Below are positions 28,218 through 36,689 of a stretch of DNA of 64,000 nt, piece by piece. The position numbers and the translations under genes are program-made. Location: NCBI GenBank assembly GCA_965222335.1, contig OZ244944.1:1860001-1924000 (forward strand). The letters run 5' to 3'. The DNA comes from G965222335 sp965222335 (lineage in GTDB: Bacteria > Pseudomonadota > Gammaproteobacteria > Pseudomonadales > Halieaceae). Within the stretch, counting starts at the first letter, position 1; every line of letters starts with the position of its first letter. The notes below the pieces were generated by a model. It worked only from the letters and a program-made list of their open reading frames with translations, was not told the DNA's origin and made no database searches.

Positions 28218-29546
28218 TTAAGCACCGTCTGTACCCAGCTTGCGATAAAGAGACCGCAGACTGATGCCGGCTATGCGGGCCACCCGCTCCTTGTCATTGC
28301 CGTGTGACGCCATTAACTCACGCAGATAGCGCTGCTCTGCTGTCTTGAGATCCACCCATGCGGGCTGACCGCCAGAAGCTCCCTCTGTCTGCACGCCTGA
28401 CTGGCCGGCCTCCATGGCCTCGGCCATCACCTCCCGACTGATAATATTGGTGTCAGCCAGGACTATCGCTCGCTGCAGCAGATTGCGCAATTCGCGGACA
28501 TTGCCACGATAGCTGTGGGCAACCAGCATGCGCATGGCGCTTTCAATCAGATGATACTTTTTACCCTTCCCCAGGCGTGCCAGGAGTGCATTGGCCAGCA
28601 GCGGGATATCCTCTCTGCGCTCGGCGAGCGAGGCCATATGGATGGGAAAAACGTTAATCCGGTAGTAGAGGTCACTGCGAAATTCTCCTGCCTCGACCAT
28701 CGCTGCCAGGTCCCTGTGCGTGGCACAGACGAGGCGGAAATCCGAGCTACGGACCTGGGCACTGCCTACACGACGAAACGTGCCGGATTCAAGCAAGCGA
28801 AGCAGCTTGACCTGCAAGGCAAGCGGCACGTCCCCGATCTCGTCGAGGAACAGGGTGCCTCCATCAGCGAGCTCTACCAGCCCCTTTCTGTCCGAGTGAG
28901 CGCCAGTAAAAGCGCCTTTCACATGGCCGAACAATTCACTTTCAAACAGCGTATCCGTGAGGCCGGAGCACTCCAGCGTAACCAGCGCGCCATGCGAACG
29001 GGGGCTGGACATGTGCAGTGATCGGGCGGCCAACTCCTTGCCGGTACCGGACTCACCGAGCAGGAGCACCGAGGCGTCGGTAGGCCCCACGCGTGCGATG
29101 CGCTCCAGCATGCGATTGAAGGCTTGGCTACGACCCACCATTTCCACATCGGCCCGGTGGCCGCTGGCCAGCGGTACAGGCTTCAGCAATTCAATAAAGA
29201 ACTGTAGCCGTTGCTGGTCGTCGTGGATGGGCACCATTTCCACGTCTACATGCTCGCGCCCGCGAGGCGTCTGGTGGATGTGGAGCACGCGCTCCTTGTG
29301 GCCTGATTCCAATGCCGCGCTGAGCGGGCAGGACTCTCCCGCCCGATCGCAGGGCTCGTCGTAGCCGTGGGAAACCCGGTAACAGTATTGGGTCTCCGCG
29401 GGGTGCAATTCGCCAAACGCTTCGAGGTAGGCGCTATTGGTGGCCAGAATACGATAGTCCGCCGACACCAGGATTGCCGGGCAGTCGTAACCCTCAAGCA
29501 TACGCCCGAGGGTAGACACGGAAGGGTTGTCGGTAGCAATCAACAT
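28218..29546 (-). CDS. fisR: FisR-like sigma-54-dependent activator (sulfane-sulfur sensor)
   Basis: 442 residues. The N-terminal sensor domain is PAS-like; then come the AAA+ domain with Walker A (GESGTGKE) and GAFTGA, the sigma-54 contact loop, and a Fis-type helix-turn-helix at the end (VARIAGISLRSLYRKL). The sensor contains Cys55, Cys66 and Cys73, spaced 11 and 7. As I recall it, FisR of Cupriavidus senses persulfide/polysulfide through Cys53, Cys64 and Cys71, the same spacing, and activates sqr/pdo. This is the last gene of the leftward sulfide operon, which has a sigma-54 promoter at its head. A short leader carries a possible promoter of its own. Confidence 0.85.
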   Translation of the reverse strand: MLIATDNPSVSTLGRMLEGYDCPAILVSADYRILATNSAYLEAFGELHPAETQYCYRVSHGYDEPCDRAGESCPLSAALESGHKERVLHIHQTPRGREHVDVEMVPIHDDQQRLQFFIELLKPVPLASGHRADVEMVGRSQAFNRMLERIARVGPTDASVLLLGESGTGKELAARSLHMSSPRSHGALVTLECSGLTDTLFESELFGHVKGAFTGAHSDRKGLVELADGGTLFLDEIGDVPLALQVKLLRLLESGTFRRVGSAQVRSSDFRLVCATHRDLAAMVEAGEFRSDLYYRINVFPIHMASLAERREDIPLLANALLARLGKGKKYHLIESAMRMLVAHSYRGNVRELRNLLQRAIVLADTNIISREVMAEAMEAGQSGVQTEGASGGQPAWVDLKTAEQRYLRELMASHGNDKERVARIAGISLRSLYRKLGTDGA

Positions 29547-29555
29547 AACCGGCCC

Positions 29556-29583
29556 AGTTTACGCCGCGACATCAAGCTGACAA
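29556..29583 (-). promoter_or_regulatory. Possible sigma-70 promoter for the fisR-like gene
   Basis: Minus strand TTGTCA (29583-29578) and TAAACT (29561-29556), 16 bases apart, in the 47-base gap between osmC and fisR. It would give an almost leaderless transcript. Weak evidence, but it would let the activator be made independently of the operon it controls. Confidence 0.3.
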
Positions 29584-29593
29584 GCGCAACCCG

Positions 29594-30031
29594 TTAATCG
29601 CCTGCAATGACCTCGCAATCCAGAGTCACCGGGCAGGCCATCGAGTTCGTGATCAGGCAATTGCTCTCGGCCTTGTGCAAGAGCTTTTCCGCTTTCTCAC
29701 GGTCTGCATTGTCGGGCACGCGCAGCGTCGCCTTGACGGAGACTGCGGTGAACTTCGTGGTGCGCTCTACCCGGTCGAGCTCACCAACCGCTTCGCAATC
29801 AAGGTCCACGTAGTCCAGTTTGGAAGCGCGGGCTATCGCCCGAAACGTTAGCACGAAACAATCTGCCACCGCGGCGACCAGGAGTGATTCCGGAGACCAG
29901 CGATCGCCCGGACCACCGAACTCGGCCGGGGGCGCGCTGACAATATCTGCCAGCCCCGGAGCGCTCAGGGTGACATCACCGCTCTCCGCGGCTTTGGCAT
30001 TGACGGTATAGTGATGGGGCAAGTCCTGCAT
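29594..30031 (-). CDS. OsmC/Ohr family thiol-dependent peroxidase-like protein
   Basis: 145 residues, single OsmC domain. The two catalytic cysteines are Cys58 (VADCFVLTFR) and Cys125 (ESNCLITNS). The family reduces organic hydroperoxides with a thiol pair; in this sulfide operon a role in handling reactive sulfur species is plausible but is inference. Three bases separate it from the SulP stop, and its ribosome site (GGGAGA) lies inside the end of sulP, so the two are translated from one message. Confidence 0.88.
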   Translation of the reverse strand: MQDLPHHYTVNAKAAESGDVTLSAPGLADIVSAPPAEFGGPGDRWSPESLLVAAVADCFVLTFRAIARASKLDYVDLDCEAVGELDRVERTTKFTAVSVKATLRVPDNADREKAEKLLHKAESNCLITNSMACPVTLDCEVIAGD

Positions 30032-30034
30032 GAT

Positions 30035-31810
30035 TCAAATCTCCCAGTTATAGGCCTTGGTTTGTTGGGCCTCGTCCAGCCCGCGGCTAAGCCGACTCAC
30101 CGCATCGTGATGAGACAGGAATACCTGCCCGCTCAGCTGTTCCAGAAAATCGGTCGTGCGCAGGCTGTCCATGACCGGGCCCTTCACTTCAGACAGGTGC
30201 AGCGTGATATTGCGATCGCGCAGTTGCCGGTTAATCGATTCGAGCACGTCTATCGCACTCATGTCTATTTCGTTCACAGCGGTGCACATGAGGATCAGGT
30301 GCCGAACCTCGGGTCGCTTCTCGACCCAGTCCAGTACGCGGTTTTCGACAAAACTGGCATTGGCAAAATACAGGCTTTCATCAATGCGCAGGGACAACAG
30401 GTCGCCCCGGGTCGCGACCGCATGGCGGTCGATATTGCGGTAGTGGCGGGTGCCGGGAACCTCCCCCACGATAGCCATGTGCGGGCGGGAACTGCGATAC
30501 AGGTGAAGGCCGAGTGATACCAGGATGCCGCAGGCAACACCGGCTTCTACGCCCAGCAGGAGCGTGACGAGGATTGTGATCATGACAGCACTGAAATCGG
30601 AGACCCCAAAGCGCCAGGCCCTGGCCACCAGGGAGAAATCCACCAGGGACAGGACCGCCACGATAATCGCCGCCGCAAGAGTGGCATTGGGCAGATATGC
30701 CAGATAGGGGGCGAAGAACAGGCTCACCAGGCCGATGCCTACCGCGGTCAGCACCCCGGCCGCCGGTGTTTCCGCGCCCGCCTCGAAATTCACCACGGAG
30801 CGCGAGAAGCCGCCGGTAACCGGGAAGCCTCCGGAAACAGATGACGCCACATTGGCCACGCCAAGTCCAAGCAGTTCCTGGTCAGGGTCAATCTTCTGGC
30901 GCCGACGAGCAGCCAGGGTATGCCCCACCGAAACTGACTCCACAAAGCCAATCAGGGAAATCAGCAGCGCTGATACCAGCAGCTCTCGCCAGGGCAGCCC
31001 CTCCACCTGCGGCAGGGCCAGTGCGGGCAGCCCCGCGGGCACCTCCCCGACGAGCGCCACGCCGATCGCGTCGAGATCCAGCCACCAGGCCAGCAGGCTG
31101 GTCGCCAGGACGCCGAGCGCCGGCCCCGACCGCGCAAGCACCTTTGCCGGCAATGGCGGCACCCCCACTCTCTGCAGCAGGCGAGTCAGGCCGTTGCGCG
31201 CCCAGAACAGAAAGACCAGCATGCCGCCACCTATCGCAAGCGTCGGCAGGTTGATCGCCGAGCGCTGCGCCCAGAGGTCAGGCAACAGCTCCGGCAAGGT
31301 GCCGCCCGTGGCCGGCACCCCGAGGATATGCTTGAGCTGGCTCACCGCGATGACGATGCCCGAGGCGGTGATAAAACCGGAAATTACAGGGTGCGAAAGG
31401 AAGTTGGCGAGAAAGCCCAGACGCAGTACGCCCATCAGCAGCAACATGCCCCCCGATAAAAGCGCCAGCAGGATCGCGGCCTGCAGGTGCTGCACGCTGC
31501 CCACGGCGGCGACCTCGCCGATCGCGGAGGCGGTCATCAGCGACACCACCGCCACGGGACCCACCGAGAGGGTGGCGCTGCTACCGAAGAGGGCATAGGC
31601 CAGAAGCGGCAATATGCTCGCGTAAAGGCCAACCTCGGGGGGCAGGCCCGCCAGCATCGCGTAGGCGAGGGACTGGGGTATCAGCATGATGGTCACGATC
31701 AGGGCCGCAACCGAGTCGTTGACCAGAGTCACGCGACCGTATTCACGCCCCCAGCGCAGGAAGGGCAGATACCGGGCGAACCCGGTGGGCTGCGCTGGCG
31801 CCTGCGTCAT
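30035..31810 (-). CDS. SulP family anion permease with STAS domain
   Basis: 591 residues. About ten to twelve membrane segments (residues about 25-420) hold the SulP signature region near LIPQSLAYAMLAGLPPEVGLY. A C-terminal cytosolic STAS domain follows (about 440-560; AVNEIDMSAIDVLESI). SulP carriers move sulfate, bicarbonate or other anions, usually with Na+ or H+ or by exchange. In this operon sulfate, sulfite or thiosulfate movement is likely. I chose the ATG at 31810, which overlaps the SQR-fusion stop as ATGA. Confidence 0.9.
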   Translation of the reverse strand: MTQAPAQPTGFARYLPFLRWGREYGRVTLVNDSVAALIVTIMLIPQSLAYAMLAGLPPEVGLYASILPLLAYALFGSSATLSVGPVAVVSLMTASAIGEVAAVGSVQHLQAAILLALLSGGMLLLMGVLRLGFLANFLSHPVISGFITASGIVIAVSQLKHILGVPATGGTLPELLPDLWAQRSAINLPTLAIGGGMLVFLFWARNGLTRLLQRVGVPPLPAKVLARSGPALGVLATSLLAWWLDLDAIGVALVGEVPAGLPALALPQVEGLPWRELLVSALLISLIGFVESVSVGHTLAARRRQKIDPDQELLGLGVANVASSVSGGFPVTGGFSRSVVNFEAGAETPAAGVLTAVGIGLVSLFFAPYLAYLPNATLAAAIIVAVLSLVDFSLVARAWRFGVSDFSAVMITILVTLLLGVEAGVACGILVSLGLHLYRSSRPHMAIVGEVPGTRHYRNIDRHAVATRGDLLSLRIDESLYFANASFVENRVLDWVEKRPEVRHLILMCTAVNEIDMSAIDVLESINRQLRDRNITLHLSEVKGPVMDSLRTTDFLEQLSGQVFLSHHDAVSRLSRGLDEAQQTKAYNWEI

Positions 31811-33480
31811 GCCTCGGTGATTACCGGGCGCGCAAGCCACTCTTTACCGCGCAGCATGGCCTTCCAGTAGATGGGCGGCAGCATCCACTCCTTGAGGTAC
31901 CAGGCCAGGCGACTGGGCCGGGTACCGTCAATAAGCCAGCGGGGCATGCTCGGCATGAGTTCGCCGCCGTAACCAAACTCGGCCAGCACGATCTTGCCCC
32001 GTTCCACCGTCAGGGGACAGGAGCCATAGCCGTCGTAATGCGCCACCCCGGGTGCGCGTCCCAGATAGTGCAGCACATTGTTCGCCACGACAGGCGCCTG
32101 TTTCCGGGCGGCGGCTGCGGTCTTCGCGTTCGATGCATTCATCACGTCACCCAGAGACCAGATATTGTGGAAAGTCCTGTGTCGCAGCGTCAGTGGATCC
32201 ACATCCACCCACCCCGCTTCATCCGCCAGCGCACTGGCACGGATAAAATCCGGCGCCTGCTGCGGCGGCACCACATGGATCATATCAAAGTCGCGCTGGA
32301 CCACATCAACCTGACCGTCCGCGTCGGTGCGCTCGAACCAGGCACGGCGCGCCTCCCCGTCAATCCGCACCAGCTTGTGCTGGAAATTAAGCGCAGCCCC
32401 GTAACGCTCCACATACTGCATCAGCGCCGGCACGTACTCCTTCACCCCGAACAGGACGGCCCCCGCATTGTAGAAACCAACTTCCATGTCCTGCAGGCAA
32501 CCCTGCCGGCGCCAGTGGTCGCAGGAGAGGTACATGGCTTTCTGCGGTGCGCCCGCGCACTTGATGGGCATCGGCGGCTGGGTAAAAAGTGCGCGCCCGG
32601 CGCGGGTCTCCTGTACCAGCTTCCAGGTATAGGGTGCCAGGTCATAGCGGTAATTCGAAGTGACACCGTTGCGCCCCAGGGTATCCGAGAGCCCTTCAAT
32701 GCCGTCCCAGTTCAGCTTGATGCCGGCGGCTACCACCAGGGAACGGTAGCGCAAAATCCGGCAGCCCTCGAGCACTACCGCTTCATGGCCGGGATCAAAG
32801 GCCGCCACCGCGGCCTTTATCCAGTCCACGCCCCGGGGAATGAGAGATGCCATGGTGCGCGCGGTCGTCGCGGGGGAAAAAATACCGGCGCCGACGAAAG
32901 TCCAGCCTGGCTGATAGTAGTGGACCTCGGCGGGATCGACGATGCCAATCGACAGGGAGGGGTCTCTCTCCCGGAGGCTGGACGCGCAGGCAATGCCGGC
33001 CGCGCCGCCTCCGACGATCAGCACGTCGTAGCTGGCCAGCACCATCTCTCCTACTGGCACTCCGCTGTGGGCCACGCGCGCGGCAACACCGGACATGTCG
33101 TAACCCGCCTCTCGTGCGCGGGACAGAATGCTTTCCAGGGAAAGGCCGCTGTCACGCCGGGATAGCGCCCACAGGGTCGTCGAGCGCATGCCGCTGCGGC
33201 AGTAAGCATGTATCGGCTCCGTGGTCGCCGCCAACAGTTCGCCAAAACGCTGTGCCTCCTCGTCGGAGACCCCGCCAGTATTGACCGGCAAATACTGGAC
33301 CTGCAGTCCGGCGGCCTCTGCAGCGCGCTCGATCTCGGCAAAGTTGGGCTGGTCTGCGCCCTCTCCGTCGGGTCGATTGCAGATGAGGGTGCGCACGCCC
33401 CGGCGTGCCAGCTCTTCCACGTCCCCCGGCAGGATCTGACCGGAGACGCTCAGCTGCTTGTCCAGTGCCTTGATTTCCAT
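31807..33480 (-). CDS. sqr: DUF442 (phosphatase-like) / sulfide:quinone oxidoreductase fusion
   Basis: 557 residues. Residues 1-140 are a DUF442 domain with the active-site loop AYCRSGMRS (Cys94). From about residue 150 comes an FAD-dependent SQR of type II: the FAD-binding VLIVGGGAAGIAC, the redox cysteine Cys308 in PIKCAGAPQK, and GWVDVD and GSCPLTVE typical of mitochondrial SQOR relatives. It would oxidise sulfide to a persulfide and pass electrons to quinone. Oddly, where relatives have a cysteine after GD (GDAC or GDC), this protein reads GDVM (444-447). The gene sits between the disrupted persulfide dioxygenase (18 bases) and sulP (4-base overlap). Confidence 0.88.
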   Translation of the reverse strand: MEIKALDKQLSVSGQILPGDVEELARRGVRTLICNRPDGEGADQPNFAEIERAAEAAGLQVQYLPVNTGGVSDEEAQRFGELLAATTEPIHAYCRSGMRSTTLWALSRRDSGLSLESILSRAREAGYDMSGVAARVAHSGVPVGEMVLASYDVLIVGGGAAGIACASSLRERDPSLSIGIVDPAEVHYYQPGWTFVGAGIFSPATTARTMASLIPRGVDWIKAAVAAFDPGHEAVVLEGCRILRYRSLVVAAGIKLNWDGIEGLSDTLGRNGVTSNYRYDLAPYTWKLVQETRAGRALFTQPPMPIKCAGAPQKAMYLSCDHWRRQGCLQDMEVGFYNAGAVLFGVKEYVPALMQYVERYGAALNFQHKLVRIDGEARRAWFERTDADGQVDVVQRDFDMIHVVPPQQAPDFIRASALADEAGWVDVDPLTLRHRTFHNIWSLGDVMNASNAKTAAAARKQAPVVANNVLHYLGRAPGVAHYDGYGSCPLTVERGKIVLAEFGYGGELMPSMPRWLIDGTRPSRLAWYLKEWMLPPIYWKAMLRGKEWLARPVITEA

Positions 33481-33986
33481 TGCAATATCCCGTGTGCTTC
33501 AGAGTGTATTGAGGGGTAGCTTGAGATAGACGGTGCCGTTGTCCTCTCCGGGGGGCAGGTGTCCTGCCCGCATGTTTACCTGCAGTGAGGGGAGGATCAG
33601 CCGCGGCATATCCAGGGTGGCGTCACGCGCCTCGCGCATCGCCACGAACTCTTCCTCTGTTACCCCGCCGCCGACGTGGATGTTGTGCTGCCTCTCGTCA
33701 GCCACAGTGGTCTCGAATTCCACCGCGCGACCGTCCGGCATGTAGTCATGGCACATGAACAGGCGAACCTCACCCGGGAGAGATAGCACCTTCTGGATCG
33801 ACCGATACAGCATGCGTGCGTCACCACCGGGGAAGTCCGCCCTCGCTGTGCCGCCATCAGGCATGAACAGGGTATCGCCAACAAAACCGGCGTCACCCAG
33901 AGGTGGCCCCAGAAATCTGAACAGCGCTATAAGTGGATTGCCTGCCTGACTTAGGGCATCGTATTGCCCGATATCAGGAGATCACA

Positions 33987-34289
33987 ATGGCTAGAAGACC
34001 TCGCCGCAATCACAAACCTCAATTCAAGGCCAAGGTGGCACTGGAGGCCCTCAAGGGCGAACAGACCATGGCAGAGCTGGCTGAACGTTTCGATGTTCAC
34101 CCGAATCAGATCACCCAGTGGAAGACACAGCTTCTGGAGCGATCCGCAGATGTGTTTGACGGAGGAGAATCCAAGGAGCCGCCGGTGGATGTGAAGACGC
34201 TTCACGCCAAAATCGGGGAGCTGACTTTAGAAAACGATTTTTTAGAAGGCGCGCTCACCAAGGCGGGATTGCTGAGCGAAAAACGATGA
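33987..34289 (+). CDS. IS3-family transposase OrfA
   Basis: 100 residues with a helix-turn-helix of the IS3 OrfA type (ALKGEQTMAELAERFDVHPN) followed by a leucine-zipper-like helix (KIGELTLENDFLEGAL). The ATG at 33987 has AGGAG seven bases upstream. The stop overlaps the start of orfB (ATGA). Residues near position 84 are encoded by the slippery sequence at 34238-34244, where ribosomes can shift to make OrfAB. Confidence 0.92.
   Translation: MARRPRRNHKPQFKAKVALEALKGEQTMAELAERFDVHPNQITQWKTQLLERSADVFDGGESKEPPVDVKTLHAKIGELTLENDFLEGALTKAGLLSEKR
34238..34244 (+). promoter_or_regulatory. Programmed -1 frameshift site TTTTTTA
   Basis: The heptamer T TTT TTA lies in the orfA frame (codons TTT TTA). 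The -1 frame is open from here through the orfB ATG at 34286, so a shift makes an OrfAB fusion transposase. The same heptamer drives frameshifting in HIV-1 gag-pol; IS3 elements generally use such signals. Confidence 0.7.
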
Positions 34290-35113
34290 TCGACCGCGAC
34301 CACAAACTACCCATCAGTCGGCAGGCCAAACTGCTGGATATCAGCCGAGGCACGGTGTACTACCAGCCCAAGCCAATTAGTCCCCGCGATCAGATGTTGA
34401 TGAACCGCATCGACCGGTTGCATCTGGAACTACCGTTTGCTGGTGCCCGGATGCTACGGGATCTGCTGCGTCAAGAGGGCCACAAGGTGGGTCGCTCCAA
34501 GGTTGGGCGACTGATGCGCCTCATGGGCATTGAAGCTCTGTACCGGAAACCCAAGACCACGAAGCGGCATCCTGGGCACAAGGTCTACCCGTACCTGCTC
34601 CGGAATCTGGCGGTAACTCGACCCAATCAAGTGTGGGCGATGGATATTACGTATTTGCCGATGGCTCGTGGCTTCGTCTACCTGGCTGCCGTCGTGGACT
34701 GGTTCTCCCGGCGTGTGCTGTCCTGGAAGGTCTCGACCACCATGGATACCCATTTCTGCCTGGAGGCCGTTGAGGAAGCCATGGAGCGGCATGGCAAGCC
34801 GGAGATCATGAACACCGACCAGGGCAGCCAGTTCACCAGTATGGCCTTTACCGGTCTGCTGAAGGACAACGGCATCCAGATCAGTATGGACGGCAAGGGC
34901 GCCTGGAGGGACAACGTGTTCGTCGAGCGACTGTGGCGATCGGTGAAATACGAGGAGGTCTACCTCCATGCCTACGACACTGTCTCGGCGGCCAGGGCTG
35001 GACTGGATCGCTACTTCCGCTTCTACAACAGCCGCCGGCCCCACAGCAGTCTTGACCGGCAGACACCTGATCAGTTCTACTTTGAAGCGCTGTCACTACC
35101 CATGGCAGCTTAA
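34286..35113 (+). CDS. IS3-family transposase OrfB (DDE integrase domain)
   Basis: 275 residues. A HTH_21-like N-terminal region is followed by an rve/DDE integrase core: the first Asp in WAMDITYLP, the second in NTDQGSQFTS and the Glu in NVFVERLWRSVKYEEVY, then the usual YNSRRPHSSL. All three catalytic residues are present and the frame is uninterrupted, so the element may still be active. It overlaps orfA by four bases. Confidence 0.95.
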   Translation: MIDRDHKLPISRQAKLLDISRGTVYYQPKPISPRDQMLMNRIDRLHLELPFAGARMLRDLLRQEGHKVGRSKVGRLMRLMGIEALYRKPKTTKRHPGHKVYPYLLRNLAVTRPNQVWAMDITYLPMARGFVYLAAVVDWFSRRVLSWKVSTTMDTHFCLEAVEEAMERHGKPEIMNTDQGSQFTSMAFTGLLKDNGIQISMDGKGAWRDNVFVERLWRSVKYEEVYLHAYDTVSAARAGLDRYFRFYNSRRPHSSLDRQTPDQFYFEALSLPMAA

Positions 35114-35695
35114 ACCAAGGGCAGGCATCCACTTATAGAATCGGGTATTGCTGTTCAAAGAACTGGGGCCACCTCTCCCATCACATGGACCATGCAGGCC
35201 GGCGTGTGACCAGGGGTATGCATTGCAACGCAGGCCATTTCTCCCACGAAGTACCTGTCGCCATCGGCGAAAAGCCGGTCAAACTGGGAGCCATCTCGCT
35301 CGAACTCCGTGCCGGCATTGAAAATTTTGCCGAAGGTCTCCTGCACCGTGACGATGTGCTCCCCAATCCCGATTTTGCCGCCCAGCTGCTGCTGGATGTA
35401 AGGCGCGGCGGACAGGTGATCGGCGTGCACATGTGTCTCGATCAGCCACTCCAGTTTCAGCTTGCGGGTCTTGATGTATTCAACGATCTTGTCAGCGCCG
35501 GCAAGGCTCAACCTGCCGGCGGCATAATCCAGCTCCATTACCGAATCGACCACGGCGCAGGCATTTGAAGACGGGTCCTTGACCACGTAGGAAAAGGTGT
35601 TGGTGCCCTCGTCGAAAAAAGGTGCCACCTCGGGGCGACACTCGATTGCTACGTTAGAATACGTTCTATCGCTCATGGTTATCTCCCCAGGATAG

Positions 35696-36688
35696 TCAGT
35701 GGTAGTTCAGTTCCGTCGCCCGCCCATGAAATACGCGGTAGACATAAATCGTATAGATCAGAATCAGTGGCAGGGTGGTGATCACACCCACCAGGGTAAA
35801 CTGCAATGACGCCACAGAAGCCGACGCCTGCCAGATCGTCATTTGCCCGATGACAATGTCGGGGAAGATGCTGTAGGCGAGCCCCAGCGATGCCATCACG
35901 CAGATAACAACGCACGCGGCAAAGGGCAGCCACGGGCGCCGCAGGTAGCGCCCCCGGCGGTATTCCAGCGCATACACGAGCGCTCCGAAGGCGGCGACGC
36001 AGGCCAGCGGAATGGGCGCCAGGAACAACAGCCGGGGCCAGCTGAACCACTTGGCAGCGATCGCCTCGCTGACCAGCGGCGTGGCCAGCGAAATCAGCAG
36101 CAGGCCCATTCCCATTGGCCACAGGGCCAGGCGGGCCCAGCGCGCAGCTTTCTCCAGCAGGGCGCCCCCGGACTTCATCAGCAGCCAGCTGCAGCCTAGC
36201 AGGATATACAGGGCTGGCAGGGTAAGGGCGATGAGGAGGGAAAAAGACAAGCCCAGGGCGCCGCCCTGCAGGCCGGTAATGTAAGCCCCCAGCATCCAGC
36301 CCTGGGCTGCGGATGCGACCGCGGACCCCAGGAAGAAGGCCCGGTTCCAGAGCTTCTTGCGATGATCGCCTGCCTTTACCCGCAGGTCGAAAGCCACGCC
36401 TCTCAGGATCAGTCCAAACAGCATCACTGTCACCGGCAGGTACAGCGCGGTAAGGACCATGCCGTGCGCCACCGGGAAGGCTATCAGGAGCACGCCCACC
36501 CCGAGCACGATCCAGGTTTCATTGGCATCCCAGAAGGGGCCGATGGAAGCCACCATGACATCTTTCTCAGTATCCTCCGCCAGCGGGAGCAGCATTCCCA
36601 CGCCCAGGTCGTAGCCATCCAGGATCACGTAAATCAGCAGGGCCAGCCCCATGGCGGCCATGTACACAACGGGCAGCCAGTATTCCAT
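35696..36688 (-). CDS. cydB: Cytochrome bd-type quinol oxidase subunit II
   Basis: 330 residues with about eight membrane segments. The N-terminal signature is seen at LDGYDLGVGMLLP and FWDANETWIVLG. Together with CydA it forms a bd-type terminal oxidase that takes electrons from quinol. The ATG at 36688 follows the cydA stop by one base. bd-type oxidases are known to tolerate sulfide and cyanide better than haem-copper oxidases, which fits its place ahead of the sulfide-oxidation genes. Confidence 0.93.
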   Translation of the reverse strand: MEYWLPVVYMAAMGLALLIYVILDGYDLGVGMLLPLAEDTEKDVMVASIGPFWDANETWIVLGVGVLLIAFPVAHGMVLTALYLPVTVMLFGLILRGVAFDLRVKAGDHRKKLWNRAFFLGSAVASAAQGWMLGAYITGLQGGALGLSFSLLIALTLPALYILLGCSWLLMKSGGALLEKAARWARLALWPMGMGLLLISLATPLVSEAIAAKWFSWPRLLFLAPIPLACVAAFGALVYALEYRRGRYLRRPWLPFAACVVICVMASLGLAYSIFPDIVIGQMTIWQASASVASLQFTLVGVITTLPLILIYTIYVYRVFHGRATELNYH

Positions 36689-36689
36689 G

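Larger units (their letters stand above)
33899..35176 (+). mobile_element. IS3-family insertion sequence, 1278 bp, intact
   Basis: Terminal inverted repeats start with AGAGGTGGCCCCAG at 33899-33912 and its complement at 35163-35176, and extend imperfectly to about 26 bases (GAACAG shared at the inner end). It is flanked by a 3-bp direct repeat CCC (33896-33898 and 35177-35179), the target duplication. It carries orfA and orfB with a -1 frameshift signal. It is inserted in the persulfide dioxygenase gene, in the opposite direction to the host operon. Confidence 0.93.
33499..35676 (-). pseudogene. pdo: Persulfide dioxygenase (ETHE1-like) gene interrupted by an IS3 element
   Basis: The N-terminal fragment (35676 to 35177) encodes the metallo-beta-lactamase fold with THVHADH and HTPGH. 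The C-terminal fragment (33895 down to 33499) carries the rest, including VGDTLFMPDGG and the His of MCHDY. Deleting 33899-35176 and one CCC repeat restores one continuous frame reading HVMGDAGFVGDTLF, 298 residues, normal for the family. The enzyme would oxidise glutathione persulfide to sulfite. As it stands the metal site is divided between two fragments, so it should be inactive. It lies between cydB (19-base gap) and the SQR fusion. Confidence 0.9.

Noticed and set aside
33899..35176. IS element bringing an accessory gene to the sulfide operon
   Set aside because: It encodes only orfA and orfB; the sulfide genes on both sides are in one frame and order once it is removed.
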